This document shows positions 1-8,234 of a stretch of 64,000 nt of DNA, one piece after another. Each line of letters opens with the position of its first letter. The stretch's first letter is position 1. The notes under the pieces are model-generated. The model searched no databases and was not told the DNA's origin. It worked only from the letters and a program-made list of their open reading frames with translations. A program made the translations under genes and the position numbers. Origin of the DNA: CAWFZT01 sp963820415 (GTDB taxonomy: Bacteria; Chloroflexota; Anaerolineae; Anaerolineales; Anaerolineaceae); the NCBI GenBank assembly GCA_963820415.1, contig CAWFZT010000004.1, forward strand, positions 434,001 to 498,000. Direction: 5' to 3'.

Positions 1-351
1 GATTTGATCGAAGACGTAATTGCGCAGGCGCCGGGTAACTCCTTCGGAGGTCTGTGCGGTTAGCATCCCGCTCATAAATGAGAAACTGCCCTCAATAAAG
101 GCCAGACCGAGGAATCCTAAAGCAATCATGGGCAGGCTGACTGTGGCGCTTTGCATGCTGAAAAAAGTATCGACGAAGTAGCGCAGCAGGAAATAGGTGG
201 CCGTTTTGGCGGTCGCAGAAATGCCGATGCTGACTACTGCTCCCAGGTATTTCAAGCGGAAGCCGGTCATCATCCGCCACAGACCGAGCAGGCGGTTAGA
301 TGACACGAAGGATTTCAGATCGTAGTCAGTAAGTGATTGAATGGCAGCCAA
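1..351 (-). CDS. ABC exporter, N-terminal part (runs off the window edge)
   Basis: The 117 visible codons encode the start of a transmembrane domain of the exporter type, in which permease and ATPase are usually one polypeptide. Two hydrophobic segments are visible, at about residues 35-60 and 70-95. They are followed by TAQTSEGVTRRLRNYVFDQI-like sequence, which resembles the first cytoplasmic coupling region of MsbA/LmrA-type exporters. The start is a TTG with GGAGG seven bases upstream; no ATG fits this frame near the 5' end. The ATPase half lies outside the window, so the substrate cannot be guessed. Confidence 0.7.
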   Translation of the reverse strand, partial: MAAIQSLTDYDLKSFVSSNRLLGLWRMMTGFRLKYLGAVVSIGISATAKTATYFLLRYFVDTFFSMQSATVSLPMIALGFLGLAFIEGSFSFMSGMLTAQTSEGVTRRLRNYVFDQI

Positions 352-431
352 GTCACAACCTCCAGACCCGGTAAATAACTCCTACCGGGATAAAAGCGCA
401 AAAAAAGACGCCTTCAAACGCAGAACGGACA

Positions 432-460
432 ATTATACTAGAAATCATAAATTTTTCCAG
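432..460 (-). promoter_or_regulatory. Candidate sigma-70 promoter for the ABC exporter
   Basis: On the minus strand a perfect TATAAT (432-437) sits 17 bases downstream of a weak -35 element, CTGGAA (455-460). It lies about 80 bases upstream of the TTG start at 351, in an A/T-rich gap after the glycosylase gene. The -10 match is good and the -35 match is poor. Confidence 0.4.
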
Positions 461-468
461 TTAGAAAA

Positions 469-1275
469 TCAAATTTTTTGGCAGGCAGGGCAGATGAAAC
501 TACTTGTACTGCCTGTTTTGATTTTCTGGATGATCGTACTGCACACCGGGCAGGGTTGGCCTTCCCTGTAGCCGATGATAATATCTTCCATGAGAAACCC
601 GCCTTTTTGCCCGTGCAGGTTGACCTCGTAAAAAGCGCCACCTTTGTCGATGCTGGGCTGCATTCCAGCGTGGATGGCATGGTGCAGCCGGGTAATTTCC
701 TCATCCGACAGAGTTGCTAATGGACGCAGCGGGTGCAGCCCGGCCAGGAAGAGAATATCATGGATGTAGGCGTTGCCGATCCCGGCGATCTTCGACTGGT
801 CGAGTAAGAAGGTTTTTACCCGTGTGCGTTGGCTTTTGATCAATGCCCGCAATCCTTCGTTATCCAGGTCGATCGCGTTTGGACCAAGCATGGCGGTCAT
901 TTTATGCTCGGGCAGCCGGTCAGCAGCCATATAGTGCGCGTAACCAAACCACCAGAAGTTAATCGATAGAGCGCTGCCATCCGTAAAGTCGAAAATGAGG
1001 CGGCGTTTTTCTGGCAGAGTCTGGCGGGTGACCAGCAGGATTTCTCCACCCATGCCCAGGTTTAGCAAGAACCAGCCCTGGTTGGTATCCGTTATCAGCC
1101 ATTTGCCGTGAAAGGTGGTGCCTTTCAACTCGGCTCCGTATAATGAAACGATGAAATCGCTAGCCGTTACGTTCAGGCATTTGGGCTGCAGGACTTCTAT
1201 ATTCAGAATAGTCTTGCCGCGCAGTTCGGCATTCATTTCACCGGCGCGGGCAGCAATTTCAGGAAGTTCAGGCAT
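469..1275 (-). CDS. Formamidopyrimidine-DNA glycosylase family protein (Fpg/Nei)
   Basis: Base-excision repair glycosylase/AP lyase of 268 residues, a normal length. It starts MPELPEI, giving the catalytic Pro2 and Glu3 after removal of Met. Lys58 in FHGKWL matches the conserved beta-hairpin lysine. The helix-two-turn-helix region contains the GIGNAYIHDI motif, and the protein ends in a C-x2-C-x16-C-x2-C zinc finger (CPVC ... CPAC). The residues after MPELPEI diverge from classical MutM (no Glu at position 8, and an IAARAGEMNAELRGK run), so it may prefer a substrate other than 8-oxoguanine. GAGG precedes the ATG. It follows the DUF3795 gene by 24 bases on the same strand. Confidence 0.88.
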   Translation of the reverse strand: MPELPEIAARAGEMNAELRGKTILNIEVLQPKCLNVTASDFIVSLYGAELKGTTFHGKWLITDTNQGWFLLNLGMGGEILLVTRQTLPEKRRLIFDFTDGSALSINFWWFGYAHYMAADRLPEHKMTAMLGPNAIDLDNEGLRALIKSQRTRVKTFLLDQSKIAGIGNAYIHDILFLAGLHPLRPLATLSDEEITRLHHAIHAGMQPSIDKGGAFYEVNLHGQKGGFLMEDIIIGYREGQPCPVCSTIIQKIKTGSTSSFICPACQKI

Positions 1276-1299
1276 AGGTGCCTCTTATTTATTAGTCAA

Positions 1300-1650
1300 T
1301 CAAAGACTGCGGCGGATTTCCTGCAGGGCCGGGCGAAGTTCAGGAGCAAACTGGAAAAACTTTTCCAGTTTTGCACATGCCTCGAAATCTTCGCAAAAGG
1401 CGCAGTTGGGCAACTCGCGCGCTATGCCACAGGCGCGGATATCACATTCGTAGCAATGCCCACTCCACCGACCAGTCGCAGACAGGCAGCCATCACAAGT
1501 CACGTATTCGACATCCAGAGTCGGCAGATGATAAGCCTCCTGCCAATGCAGCGCAACTCGTTTCAGCGTTTGTATATCATTGACCTGTGAAGCCTGGTAG
1601 GCTTCACACCCTGCACAATTGATGCCGCACATCGCAATTAATTCAGACAC
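1300..1650 (-). CDS. DUF3795 cysteine-rich protein
   Basis: Small protein of 116 residues with the pattern CGINCAGCEAY near the N-terminus, followed by CDGC, CYECDIRAC and CAFC. This is the arrangement of the DUF3795 family, whose function is unknown. The paired cysteines suggest metal or Fe-S binding. I prefer the GTG start at 1650 because GGAGGAGAG lies just upstream; an in-frame ATG at 1665 would place that purine run inside the gene. It probably shares a transcript with the glycosylase downstream. Confidence 0.75.
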   Translation of the reverse strand: MSELIAMCGINCAGCEAYQASQVNDIQTLKRVALHWQEAYHLPTLDVEYVTCDGCLSATGRWSGHCYECDIRACGIARELPNCAFCEDFEACAKLEKFFQFAPELRPALQEIRRSL

Positions 1651-1733
1651 TGCTCTCTCCTCCATGCCAAAATATCCCCACAGATTGCATTATAGCATAT
1701 ATGTTCTAAGCGGTAAATAAACAGCTCTGATCT

Positions 1734-2474
1734 TTATTTCGCTTGAGCGGCATCAATCGCCTGTAAAATCAAATTATAAGTTGGCATGTAGCCTGGTGTG
1801 ACCTGCACGCCGTTGACGAAGATCGACGGTGTGCCATTCAGGCCCAGTTTAGTGGCAGTCGCAATATCCGCATCGATTTTTCCTTTGAATCGATTGGCCT
1901 TGAAGCAGGCATTGAATTTACCCATATCCAGTTTCAAAGATTGGGCATACGCCACCAGTCGTGGATCTGTGAAGTCGCCTACATTTTCTCCTGTCCAGTT
2001 ATTGAAGAGCATGTCGTGATAATCCCAGAAACGATTCTGGTCGGCTGCGCACATGGCCGCATTGGCCGCCTGGTGAGATTCTTTTACGGGTGAGTCCCAG
2101 GTCGCTTGATCAATGATAAGAAAGCTGTGGAACACATAATAGACATTGCCGGTGGAAATATCATTGCGCATCAACTGCGGCTCGATCGCCATGGTGTATT
2201 CCCGGCAGGCAGAACATTGAAAATCCTCGTATACGTCGATGCGGACCTTTGCGCCCGGGTTACCCGCAGCAACCCCATTGGCCATATAGCGGGGCCTGGG
2301 TGTAATGGGGTAGACGGTCCCAATCACAACGCCTGGCGTCTGCTCCTGGGTCCGTGCCATTATACCGATTAGGATGAGTGCAAGAATGACGGCTTCGCCA
2401 ATGAAAAGCAGCAGGCGTATATAGCGCCGATTTTTTCCCGGCTTATCTGGTAGAGAGGATTCAGACGACGGCAT
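1734..2474 (-). CDS. Membrane-anchored DsbA-like thiol oxidoreductase
   Basis: Protein of 246 residues with one transmembrane segment (about residues 20-40) and an exported thioredoxin-fold domain. The active site is CSAC (Cys87, Cys90) in EDFQCSACREY. The cis-proline loop is NGTPSIFVNG near residue 217. This layout matches the DsbA/thioredoxin_4 family found in Gram-positive bacteria and Chloroflexota, where the N-terminal helix anchors the domain on the outer face of the membrane. It starts 14 bases after the GH4 gene stops, so it may be the last gene of that operon. Its likely role is disulfide formation in exported proteins. Confidence 0.85.
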   Translation of the reverse strand: MPSSESSLPDKPGKNRRYIRLLLFIGEAVILALILIGIMARTQEQTPGVVIGTVYPITPRPRYMANGVAAGNPGAKVRIDVYEDFQCSACREYTMAIEPQLMRNDISTGNVYYVFHSFLIIDQATWDSPVKESHQAANAAMCAADQNRFWDYHDMLFNNWTGENVGDFTDPRLVAYAQSLKLDMGKFNACFKANRFKGKIDADIATATKLGLNGTPSIFVNGVQVTPGYMPTYNLILQAIDAAQAK

Positions 2475-2488
2475 TGACGACTTTCTTT

Positions 2489-3892
2489 TTATTTATACTT
2501 TGGCAGCCAGTCCTTATGCGCTTCGAGTAAATCGTCAACCAGGTTCCAGATTTGGTCCAGGTCAAGCTCAGCAGCCGTGTGAGGGTCGAGCATTGCCGCG
2601 TGGTAGATATGCTCTTTCTTGCGCGTGATGGCCGCTTCGACCGCCAGCGATTGGACGTTGATATTGGTCTGCATCAGGGCTGCCAGGTGGGGCGGAATGC
2701 GTCCAATGTGAGTGGGCTGTATCCCACTTTTATCGACCAGGCAGGGCACTTCAACGATGCAATCTTGCGGCAGGTTGTCGATCAGACCGCGGTTGGGCAT
2801 ATTTCCGTAGATTACACGCGGTTGTCCCGTTTCCAGGCTGTGGATGATTAATGACCCGTATTCATGGCTCAGGGTAACTTTTTCGGTTTCCTCTTTAAAT
2901 TCCCGAATCAGGAATTCGATAACTCCCGGAGAAACGCTTGCATTTAGCAGAACTTCGGTTAGCTCCTCTTCCTTTACACTGCCAGGGTTTTCGAACTCTC
3001 TTTTCATGAATCCCCAGCCCGCGATTTGCACCTCGCAGCGCCGGATGTATTCATCCAGGGGCACGTTAAAGCGCTCGATCAGGTCGGGCCGGTCATGTTT
3101 GATGAAATAAGGCGTGTACTCAGAAAAATGCTCGCTGGATTCTGTCACAAAATAACCCAATCGCTCGCACATCTCGTAGCGCACCCGGTTCCAATCCGGT
3201 ACACGCCCGTCTTTCACTACCTTGTGGATGCGCGGATAGAGGTCTTCCACCTGCCCATCTTTGCCCTTGCGTTCATAGCGCAGGTAAAATGCCATGTGGT
3301 TGATCCCCGCGCACAGGTAGTTGATTTCCTCGATCGGGAGGCCGATGTCTTCAGCCAGTTGCTCGGCGGTGCCCTGTACGCTGTGACACAGTCCAACCGT
3401 CTTGATCTTGCTCCCCCGGCTGATCGCCCAGCAGTTCATCGCCATCGGGTTGACATAGTTCAAGAAAGTTACCCCAGGACACAACTCTTCCATGTCCTTG
3501 CAGGTATCCAGCAGCACCGGAATGGTGCGCAAGGCCCGCATGATCCCCCCGATGCCCAGAGTGTCGGCGATGGTCTGGCGCAGGCCGTATTTCTTGGGGA
3601 TCTCGAAATCGGTCACCGTGCCTGGTTTGTAACCGGCGATCTGGAACATGCACACCGCATAATCCGCCCCATCCAGGGCGGCCCGCCGGTTTTTAGTCAC
3701 CTCGATTTTAGGATGTGCGCCGACCAGGCTCGCCAGCCGGTGGGCTACCAGGGCAGTAGTATCCAGGCGTTCCTGGTCGATATCGAACAGGCTGATGGTA
3801 GAGTCAGCTAATTCGGGGAAGCTGAGGATATCTCCCAGCAGATTCTTGGCAAAGACTGTGCTTCCTGCGCCGATGAAGGTTATTTTAGGCAT
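2489..3892 (-). CDS. Glycoside hydrolase family 4, alpha-galactosidase-like
   Basis: A 467-residue GH4 enzyme. This family uses NAD+ and a divalent metal, and works by oxidation and elimination rather than simple hydrolysis. The N-terminus MPKITFIGAGSTVFAKNLL is a Rossmann NAD-binding start. NYVNPMAMN, GLCHSVQGT (metal-binding Cys) and GINHMAFYL (metal-binding His) are the family motifs; the Cys/His pair is typical of MelA-like alpha-galactosidases. The ATG at 3892 follows AAGGAA and begins the conserved fold; a longer ORF to 3961 adds 23 atypical residues. It lies 40 bases after the aldo/keto reductase. The exact sugar is inferred. Confidence 0.85.
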   Translation of the reverse strand: MPKITFIGAGSTVFAKNLLGDILSFPELADSTISLFDIDQERLDTTALVAHRLASLVGAHPKIEVTKNRRAALDGADYAVCMFQIAGYKPGTVTDFEIPKKYGLRQTIADTLGIGGIMRALRTIPVLLDTCKDMEELCPGVTFLNYVNPMAMNCWAISRGSKIKTVGLCHSVQGTAEQLAEDIGLPIEEINYLCAGINHMAFYLRYERKGKDGQVEDLYPRIHKVVKDGRVPDWNRVRYEMCERLGYFVTESSEHFSEYTPYFIKHDRPDLIERFNVPLDEYIRRCEVQIAGWGFMKREFENPGSVKEEELTEVLLNASVSPGVIEFLIREFKEETEKVTLSHEYGSLIIHSLETGQPRVIYGNMPNRGLIDNLPQDCIVEVPCLVDKSGIQPTHIGRIPPHLAALMQTNINVQSLAVEAAITRKKEHIYHAAMLDPHTAAELDLDQIWNLVDDLLEAHKDWLPKYK

Positions 3893-3932
3893 GCTATTTC
3901 CTTTTTTAATGAAATTGCTTTGTTTTTTGCGT

Positions 3933-4934
3933 CTATCGCAAGTTACTCTCGACCATCTCATAAGGATAAGGTTTTCCCGGGTCGGATACCTTATTCAACT
4001 GGTGCAGGTATTTGCTGTCCAGAATCCATCCAGCCGCGCCCAGATTATCTTTCAACTGGTCCAAGGTCCGCGCTCCAATGATCGGGGCAGTGACTTCTGG
4101 ACGCTGTAAAAGCCACCTGAGGGCCACTTGAGCCGGAGGTTTATTTACCTCGTCGGCAACAGCCAGGAGAACATCCAGAATTTTCCAGGTGGTTTCATTG
4201 TTGTATTTTTCCCAGGACTCGCCCCAGCCCATCTTGCTGGCAGCCTCTACCCGCGATTCGACCGGCGGAGCTGTCATGCCGCGGCGATATCTCCCACTCA
4301 GCCAACCGCCGCGCAGCGGGCTCCACGGAATCACGCCCAGACCTTCATTGACGCACACATCTGTCAATTCCCATTCCATCGTACGTACCAACAGGTTATA
4401 TTGCGCCTGCAGGCAGCTAAATGGTTCCCAACCCATCTGTCGGGAAAGATCGATGGCTTTTTGCAGTTGCCAGCCGGTGAAATTACTGGCGCCGATATAG
4501 CGCACCTTTCCGTTTTTTACCAATTGATCGAGGGTACTCAGGGTCTCTTCGAGGGGAGTGCGGTTGTCCCAACAATGTACCTGGTACAGATCGATATAAT
4601 CCGTATGCATCCGGTGCAAGCTGGCTTCGATACCATCCATGATATGTTTTCGGCTGAGCCCAATGTCATTGGTTCCAGGCCCTTTGCGGAAGCGTACCTT
4701 GGTTGCGAGCACGAACTGGTTGCGCAGCTTGCCAGGTAACCATCCCCCCAAAATCTCTTCGGATCTTCCTTCTGCGTAAACGTCGGCAGTATCAATGAAA
4801 TTTCCGCCTGCTTCAACGAAGTGGTCAAGAATCTGGCGGCTGGTCTCTTCAGTTGATTCGCGGCCAAAGGTCATCGTACCCAGACATAATTCACTGACCA
4901 GCAGGCCAGTTTTGCCCATAAAGCGCATTTCCAT
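3933..4934 (-). CDS. Aldo/keto reductase
   Basis: A 333-residue NAD(P)H-dependent oxidoreductase with a TIM-barrel fold. Visible landmarks are GLLVSELCLGTMTFG, the catalytic Asp/Tyr region DTADVYAEGRSEEILG, the lysine in VLATKVRF, the His in LYQVHCWD, and the cofactor-binding C-terminal run PIIGARTLDQLKDNL. The ATG at 4934 has a strong AAGGAGG ribosome site; the ORF extends to 4991 but without one. It is first in a short minus-strand operon with the GH4 enzyme, which suggests that it reduces or oxidises a sugar or a related aldehyde. That role is an inference. Confidence 0.85.
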   Translation of the reverse strand: MEMRFMGKTGLLVSELCLGTMTFGRESTEETSRQILDHFVEAGGNFIDTADVYAEGRSEEILGGWLPGKLRNQFVLATKVRFRKGPGTNDIGLSRKHIMDGIEASLHRMHTDYIDLYQVHCWDNRTPLEETLSTLDQLVKNGKVRYIGASNFTGWQLQKAIDLSRQMGWEPFSCLQAQYNLLVRTMEWELTDVCVNEGLGVIPWSPLRGGWLSGRYRRGMTAPPVESRVEAASKMGWGESWEKYNNETTWKILDVLLAVADEVNKPPAQVALRWLLQRPEVTAPIIGARTLDQLKDNLGAAGWILDSKYLHQLNKVSDPGKPYPYEMVESNLR

Positions 4935-4954
4935 CCTTGCACCTCCTTGTATGG

Positions 4955-4984
4955 GATAGACCAGTCTATTTAGCTTTCTGGCAA
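4955..4984 (-). promoter_or_regulatory. Candidate promoter for the aldo/keto reductase-GH4 operon
   Basis: TTGCCA (4979-4984) and TCTATC (4955-4960) are separated by 18 bases on the minus strand, about 20 bases upstream of the ATG at 4934. The -35 element is good and the -10 element is fair. Confidence 0.35.
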
Positions 4985-5002
4985 ACACCAACTACGCTAA
5001 AT

Positions 5003-5350
5003 TTAGAATCGGATGCTGTTCGCCATTTTTCCGAACAAAGGTAATATTACCATGCGTCCTTGCAAGGCATGCATGATTCCTGTTACCCAGGCGATAAATC
5101 CAAAAATGAAAGCGGTAATTACCATGGTGAAAAAGGCAACCCCAACCATAAACCCGAACGGGATCCAGCCTAAAATCCAGGCAACTGCAACCCAGGCAGC
5201 AAAAGATGCCGCTAAGAATAAGAACAGGCCGATCGATTGGCGGACGTGAAACATCGGCAAAGGATCCTGGCGTTTTAGCAAGATCACGTAAATCCAGCCG
5301 ATTACAGGGATATAGGCAAAAAAGGCAGACAAACGGTCTGAGGATTCCAT
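5003..5350 (-). CDS. DUF4870-like small membrane protein
   Basis: Protein of 115 residues with three hydrophobic segments (about 12-25, 45-70 and 72-95). It begins MESSDRLSAFFAYIPVIGWIY and contains the FHVRQSIGLFLF pattern typical of DUF4870/Tic20-like proteins, whose biochemical function is not established. The ATG at 5350 is only two bases after the stop of the upstream oppF gene, so the two are probably translated together. There is no sign of a role in peptide uptake beyond this position. Confidence 0.7.
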   Translation of the reverse strand: MESSDRLSAFFAYIPVIGWIYVILLKRQDPLPMFHVRQSIGLFLFLAASFAAWVAVAWILGWIPFGFMVGVAFFTMVITAFIFGFIAWVTGIMHALQGRMVILPLFGKMANSIRF

Positions 5351-5352
5351 GT

Positions 5353-6378
5353 TTAGTCTCCAATCCCTCTGAGGCTTAATTCTCTGGCAAAGTGACAACT
5401 CGCCGAATGCCCGGGCCTTATTTCTTCGAGAGCTGGCTCTTTTTCAGCGCAGATAGGCTTGGCATAACTACATCTTGGATGGAAAATGCAGCCTGAAGGT
5501 GGGTTAGCCGGGCTGGGTACATCTCCCGTCAGCATGATCCGGTTCGGATGGATGTCTGGGTCGGCGGGTGGAATGGATGAAAGCAGCGCTTCGGTATATG
5601 GATGAAGCGGAGAGTGGAGAAGTTCGTCGGTGTCCGCCATTTCTACGATCTTACCCACGTACATAACCGCGATGCGGTCGGAAATGTGCTCTACCACCGA
5701 AAGGTCATGGGCGACGAATATCAGTGTCAGCCCCAGGTCTGCCTGCAGTTGCTGGAGCAGGTTCAAGACCTGCGCCTGGACTGACACATCCAAAGCGGAA
5801 ACCGGCTCATCGGCGATGATCAGGCGCGGGTTGAGCGAGAGCGTCCGCGCCAAGCCAATCCGCTGGCGCTGGCCTCCGGAAAATTCGTGCGGATAACGGC
5901 GCATATAGGCCGGGTCCAGGCCCACGGAACGCATCAGGTCGGCCACGCGCTCTTCAGCCTGTCTTCCATGCGCTATGTTATGGATTTCCAGCGGCTCGCT
6001 GATCAGGTCTTTCACGGTCAGGCGAGGGTTGAGGGAGCTGAACGGGTCCTGAAAGATCATGCGCATTTCCTGGCGAAGAGGTTTCATATCGTGCTGGCTG
6101 ATGGCGCAGATATCCACCCATTCTCCACTTTTGCGGTGGAAGTAAATATCTCCAGAAGTGGGGTCATAAAGGCGCAGAATTGAGCGGCCGACGGTTGTTT
6201 TCCCGCAGCCGCTTTCTCCTACCAGCCCCATCACCTCACGTTCACGCAGGGAGAAGCTCACTCCATCTACCGCTTTTACATTCCCTACCAACCTCTGGAA
6301 AAGCCCACGGTAGATCGGGAAATACATTCTTAAATTTTTTACTTCAAGAATATTATTACCGTCCCTATCCATATTCAT
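5353..6378 (-). CDS. Oligopeptide-type ABC transporter ATP-binding protein (OppF/DppF)
   Basis: ATPase of 341 residues, one of two in this operon. Walker A is GESGCGKTTVGRS, the signature is FSGGQRQRIGLAR, and Walker B with the D-loop is IIADEPVSALDVSVQ. A C-terminal oligopeptide/dipeptide (oligo_HPY) extension contains the cysteine-rich GCIFHPRCSYAKPIC, a possible Fe-S or metal site common in OppD/OppF proteins. The ATG at 6378 (MNMDRDGNN) lies nine bases after the cytochrome stop; ATG 6372 is also possible because no strong ribosome site separates them. Confidence 0.9.
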   Translation of the reverse strand: MNMDRDGNNILEVKNLRMYFPIYRGLFQRLVGNVKAVDGVSFSLREREVMGLVGESGCGKTTVGRSILRLYDPTSGDIYFHRKSGEWVDICAISQHDMKPLRQEMRMIFQDPFSSLNPRLTVKDLISEPLEIHNIAHGRQAEERVADLMRSVGLDPAYMRRYPHEFSGGQRQRIGLARTLSLNPRLIIADEPVSALDVSVQAQVLNLLQQLQADLGLTLIFVAHDLSVVEHISDRIAVMYVGKIVEMADTDELLHSPLHPYTEALLSSIPPADPDIHPNRIMLTGDVPSPANPPSGCIFHPRCSYAKPICAEKEPALEEIRPGHSASCHFARELSLRGIGD

Positions 6379-6386
6379 GCTTCAGC

Positions 6387-8225
6387 TCACTTTTCCACTG
6401 TGATGGTTGATTTTGCCATCAAAATATCCGCGTCGCTCCATCCTTTTTGCTGCTCTAACAGTTGGTAAGCGCGCCGGTAAACCAGGCTTATTTTAATTGA
6501 GGCAGGGCTGCCAGACGGAAGATTAAAGGAGTAAGTCGAGGAGTTGGTCGCAAAAGGAGCCAGTCGGGTATCTTCCACTATGGTTACCGGGCGCCAGTAG
6601 GCCGCGGTCGGAGTCTCGCCAGTCCACTCATCTTTTAGCACTTTGGCAAAGGTCTTACCCGGCTGCCCGGTGTAGTTGCCTGTCCAGCATGGCAATGACG
6701 GACCCTGGGTGAGCACCAACCGCTTTCCATTTACATCCTGCGCTTCGATTACCAGCATCACCGAACGGATAGGTTCATCGGTAGGCACATCGTGGCCAGT
6801 CTTGTCGTTGGTAATACTGACCTGTACCTGGAGTGTATTCCCATTATGCGAAGCGCTGGTCTTCATCGTGACCGCGTTCTTCATCAAACTCTCATCTGTG
6901 ATCCCGGTCATCGTGTGATTGTGGAAAGGATAATAATCACGGTTGAGCCCACCTTGCTCCAGAAATACGGTAAAGTTGGTATCCGCTTTTACCGGCATGT
7001 GGCATTCCTGGCAGGTTTTTCCCGTTGTGGGATTGCTGTATGGACTATTCAGCCATTCACCATAGGAATTGTAAATGAGTGTCCCGCCCGTCACTTCTCC
7101 AGTGCCCACCACGCCGCCAAAAACGCCATAATGGCATGCCGCACAATACTGGCTCTGGGTTTCCAGAGTTGAATAACTGACGTTGCGATTCACGTCTAAC
7201 ATCGGACCGAAGAAGACCGACTTTCCTTCTGGCGGGCGGTAAAGTCTCAAGGATAAAATTCCGGGCATATCCGGGTAGGGCATCTTGGTCTTAGGATCGA
7301 GGATCACGTCTCCAATCTTGTGGCAGAGCTCACAGGAAATCCCCTCCAACCCGATACCGGCCATGGGGATCGGCACACCAGGGTCCATGATGCCAAGCGA
7401 AGCAGAGTTTTGAGAGGTGATCGACATGTGACAGCCCAACCAGGAACAGTTTCTCTGGTTAGGGGTAGTCGAAGCCAGGGGTGCGTGGCAGGTAGCGCAG
7501 TTGCCGTCTCGTTCGGGGTTATCCAAGTGGAAGCCCGGTCCATAATACGGTTTGGTGGGGTCGGGTGGCAAAACAGAACCGTCAGTACCCAGTTGAGTGG
7601 TTTGGCCCACCTGGCCCTGCATGTTGGTGCCATTGTAAATTGTGAGAAAGCGCGGGTTTATTGCCGCTTGAGAATGTGCATCGGCCGTCCATTCCGTATA
7701 CTCACGGTGGCAGATACCGCAGCTTTTCGACCCGGACACTCCCTGGTAGGTAAACCAGGTGTACAGGTTGTTATCCACCGTAAAAAGCGGTTTGAGGGTA
7801 ATGATTACGCCGCTGCCGCCCGCTTTCCAGACCGGCTTTTGAGGGTCCAGGTCTACCCAGCCCACCATATGGCCGGGCGCCCAGGCCGTAATTGTAGTAA
7901 CTGTGCTGCCTCCCAGCCCCTGCCCTCGGAAGGTAAAGCTGCCGTCTTTGGCGGCGGTGGTCTGGTTGGGCGTACCCTTGATCTGCAAGAGCGCTCCCCC
8001 CACCGGGCCATCGGCATCTACGACTGTACCAGAAATGGTGGTGGGTACCGTCGCCGTAGTTTGGGTCGAGAGGCCAGGGATCATCGAAGGAAGCGGCGTC
8101 GCAGTCGGTGTCGAAAGGGGAAGCCTGGCGGCCGCGGCTGGGAGGACCAGGGCGATCGCCAGAATCAAGGCGCCGCCCAATCCGATCCATAATCCAAATC
8201 GTTTACCGGTAATAAATTTTCTCAT
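6387..8225 (-). CDS. Exported multihaem c-type cytochrome with carboxypeptidase-regulatory-like domain
   Basis: A 612-residue secreted protein with a signal peptide at residues 1-33. A beta-sandwich of the carboxypeptidase regulatory type follows (about 60-145, ISGTVVDADGPVGGALLQI). There are five CxxCH haem sites (Cys169, 243, 298, 361, 405) and one expanded CxxxxCH site (Cys260, CSWLGCH). Free histidines such as HNH at 435-437 could be sixth ligands. The last third (about 455-612) looks like a beta-rich domain. It is placed between oppC and oppF with 9-base gaps on both sides, so it is co-transcribed with a peptide transporter, which is unexpected. Its redox partner is unknown. Confidence 0.85.
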   Translation of the reverse strand: MRKFITGKRFGLWIGLGGALILAIALVLPAAAARLPLSTPTATPLPSMIPGLSTQTTATVPTTISGTVVDADGPVGGALLQIKGTPNQTTAAKDGSFTFRGQGLGGSTVTTITAWAPGHMVGWVDLDPQKPVWKAGGSGVIITLKPLFTVDNNLYTWFTYQGVSGSKSCGICHREYTEWTADAHSQAAINPRFLTIYNGTNMQGQVGQTTQLGTDGSVLPPDPTKPYYGPGFHLDNPERDGNCATCHAPLASTTPNQRNCSWLGCHMSITSQNSASLGIMDPGVPIPMAGIGLEGISCELCHKIGDVILDPKTKMPYPDMPGILSLRLYRPPEGKSVFFGPMLDVNRNVSYSTLETQSQYCAACHYGVFGGVVGTGEVTGGTLIYNSYGEWLNSPYSNPTTGKTCQECHMPVKADTNFTVFLEQGGLNRDYYPFHNHTMTGITDESLMKNAVTMKTSASHNGNTLQVQVSITNDKTGHDVPTDEPIRSVMLVIEAQDVNGKRLVLTQGPSLPCWTGNYTGQPGKTFAKVLKDEWTGETPTAAYWRPVTIVEDTRLAPFATNSSTYSFNLPSGSPASIKISLVYRRAYQLLEQQKGWSDADILMAKSTITVEK

Positions 8226-8234
8226 TTTCCTCTC

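Noticed and set aside
3026..3811. 261-codon plus-strand frame opposite the GH4 gene
   Set aside because: It is a shadow of the GH4 coding strand, which has clear family motifs in its own frame.
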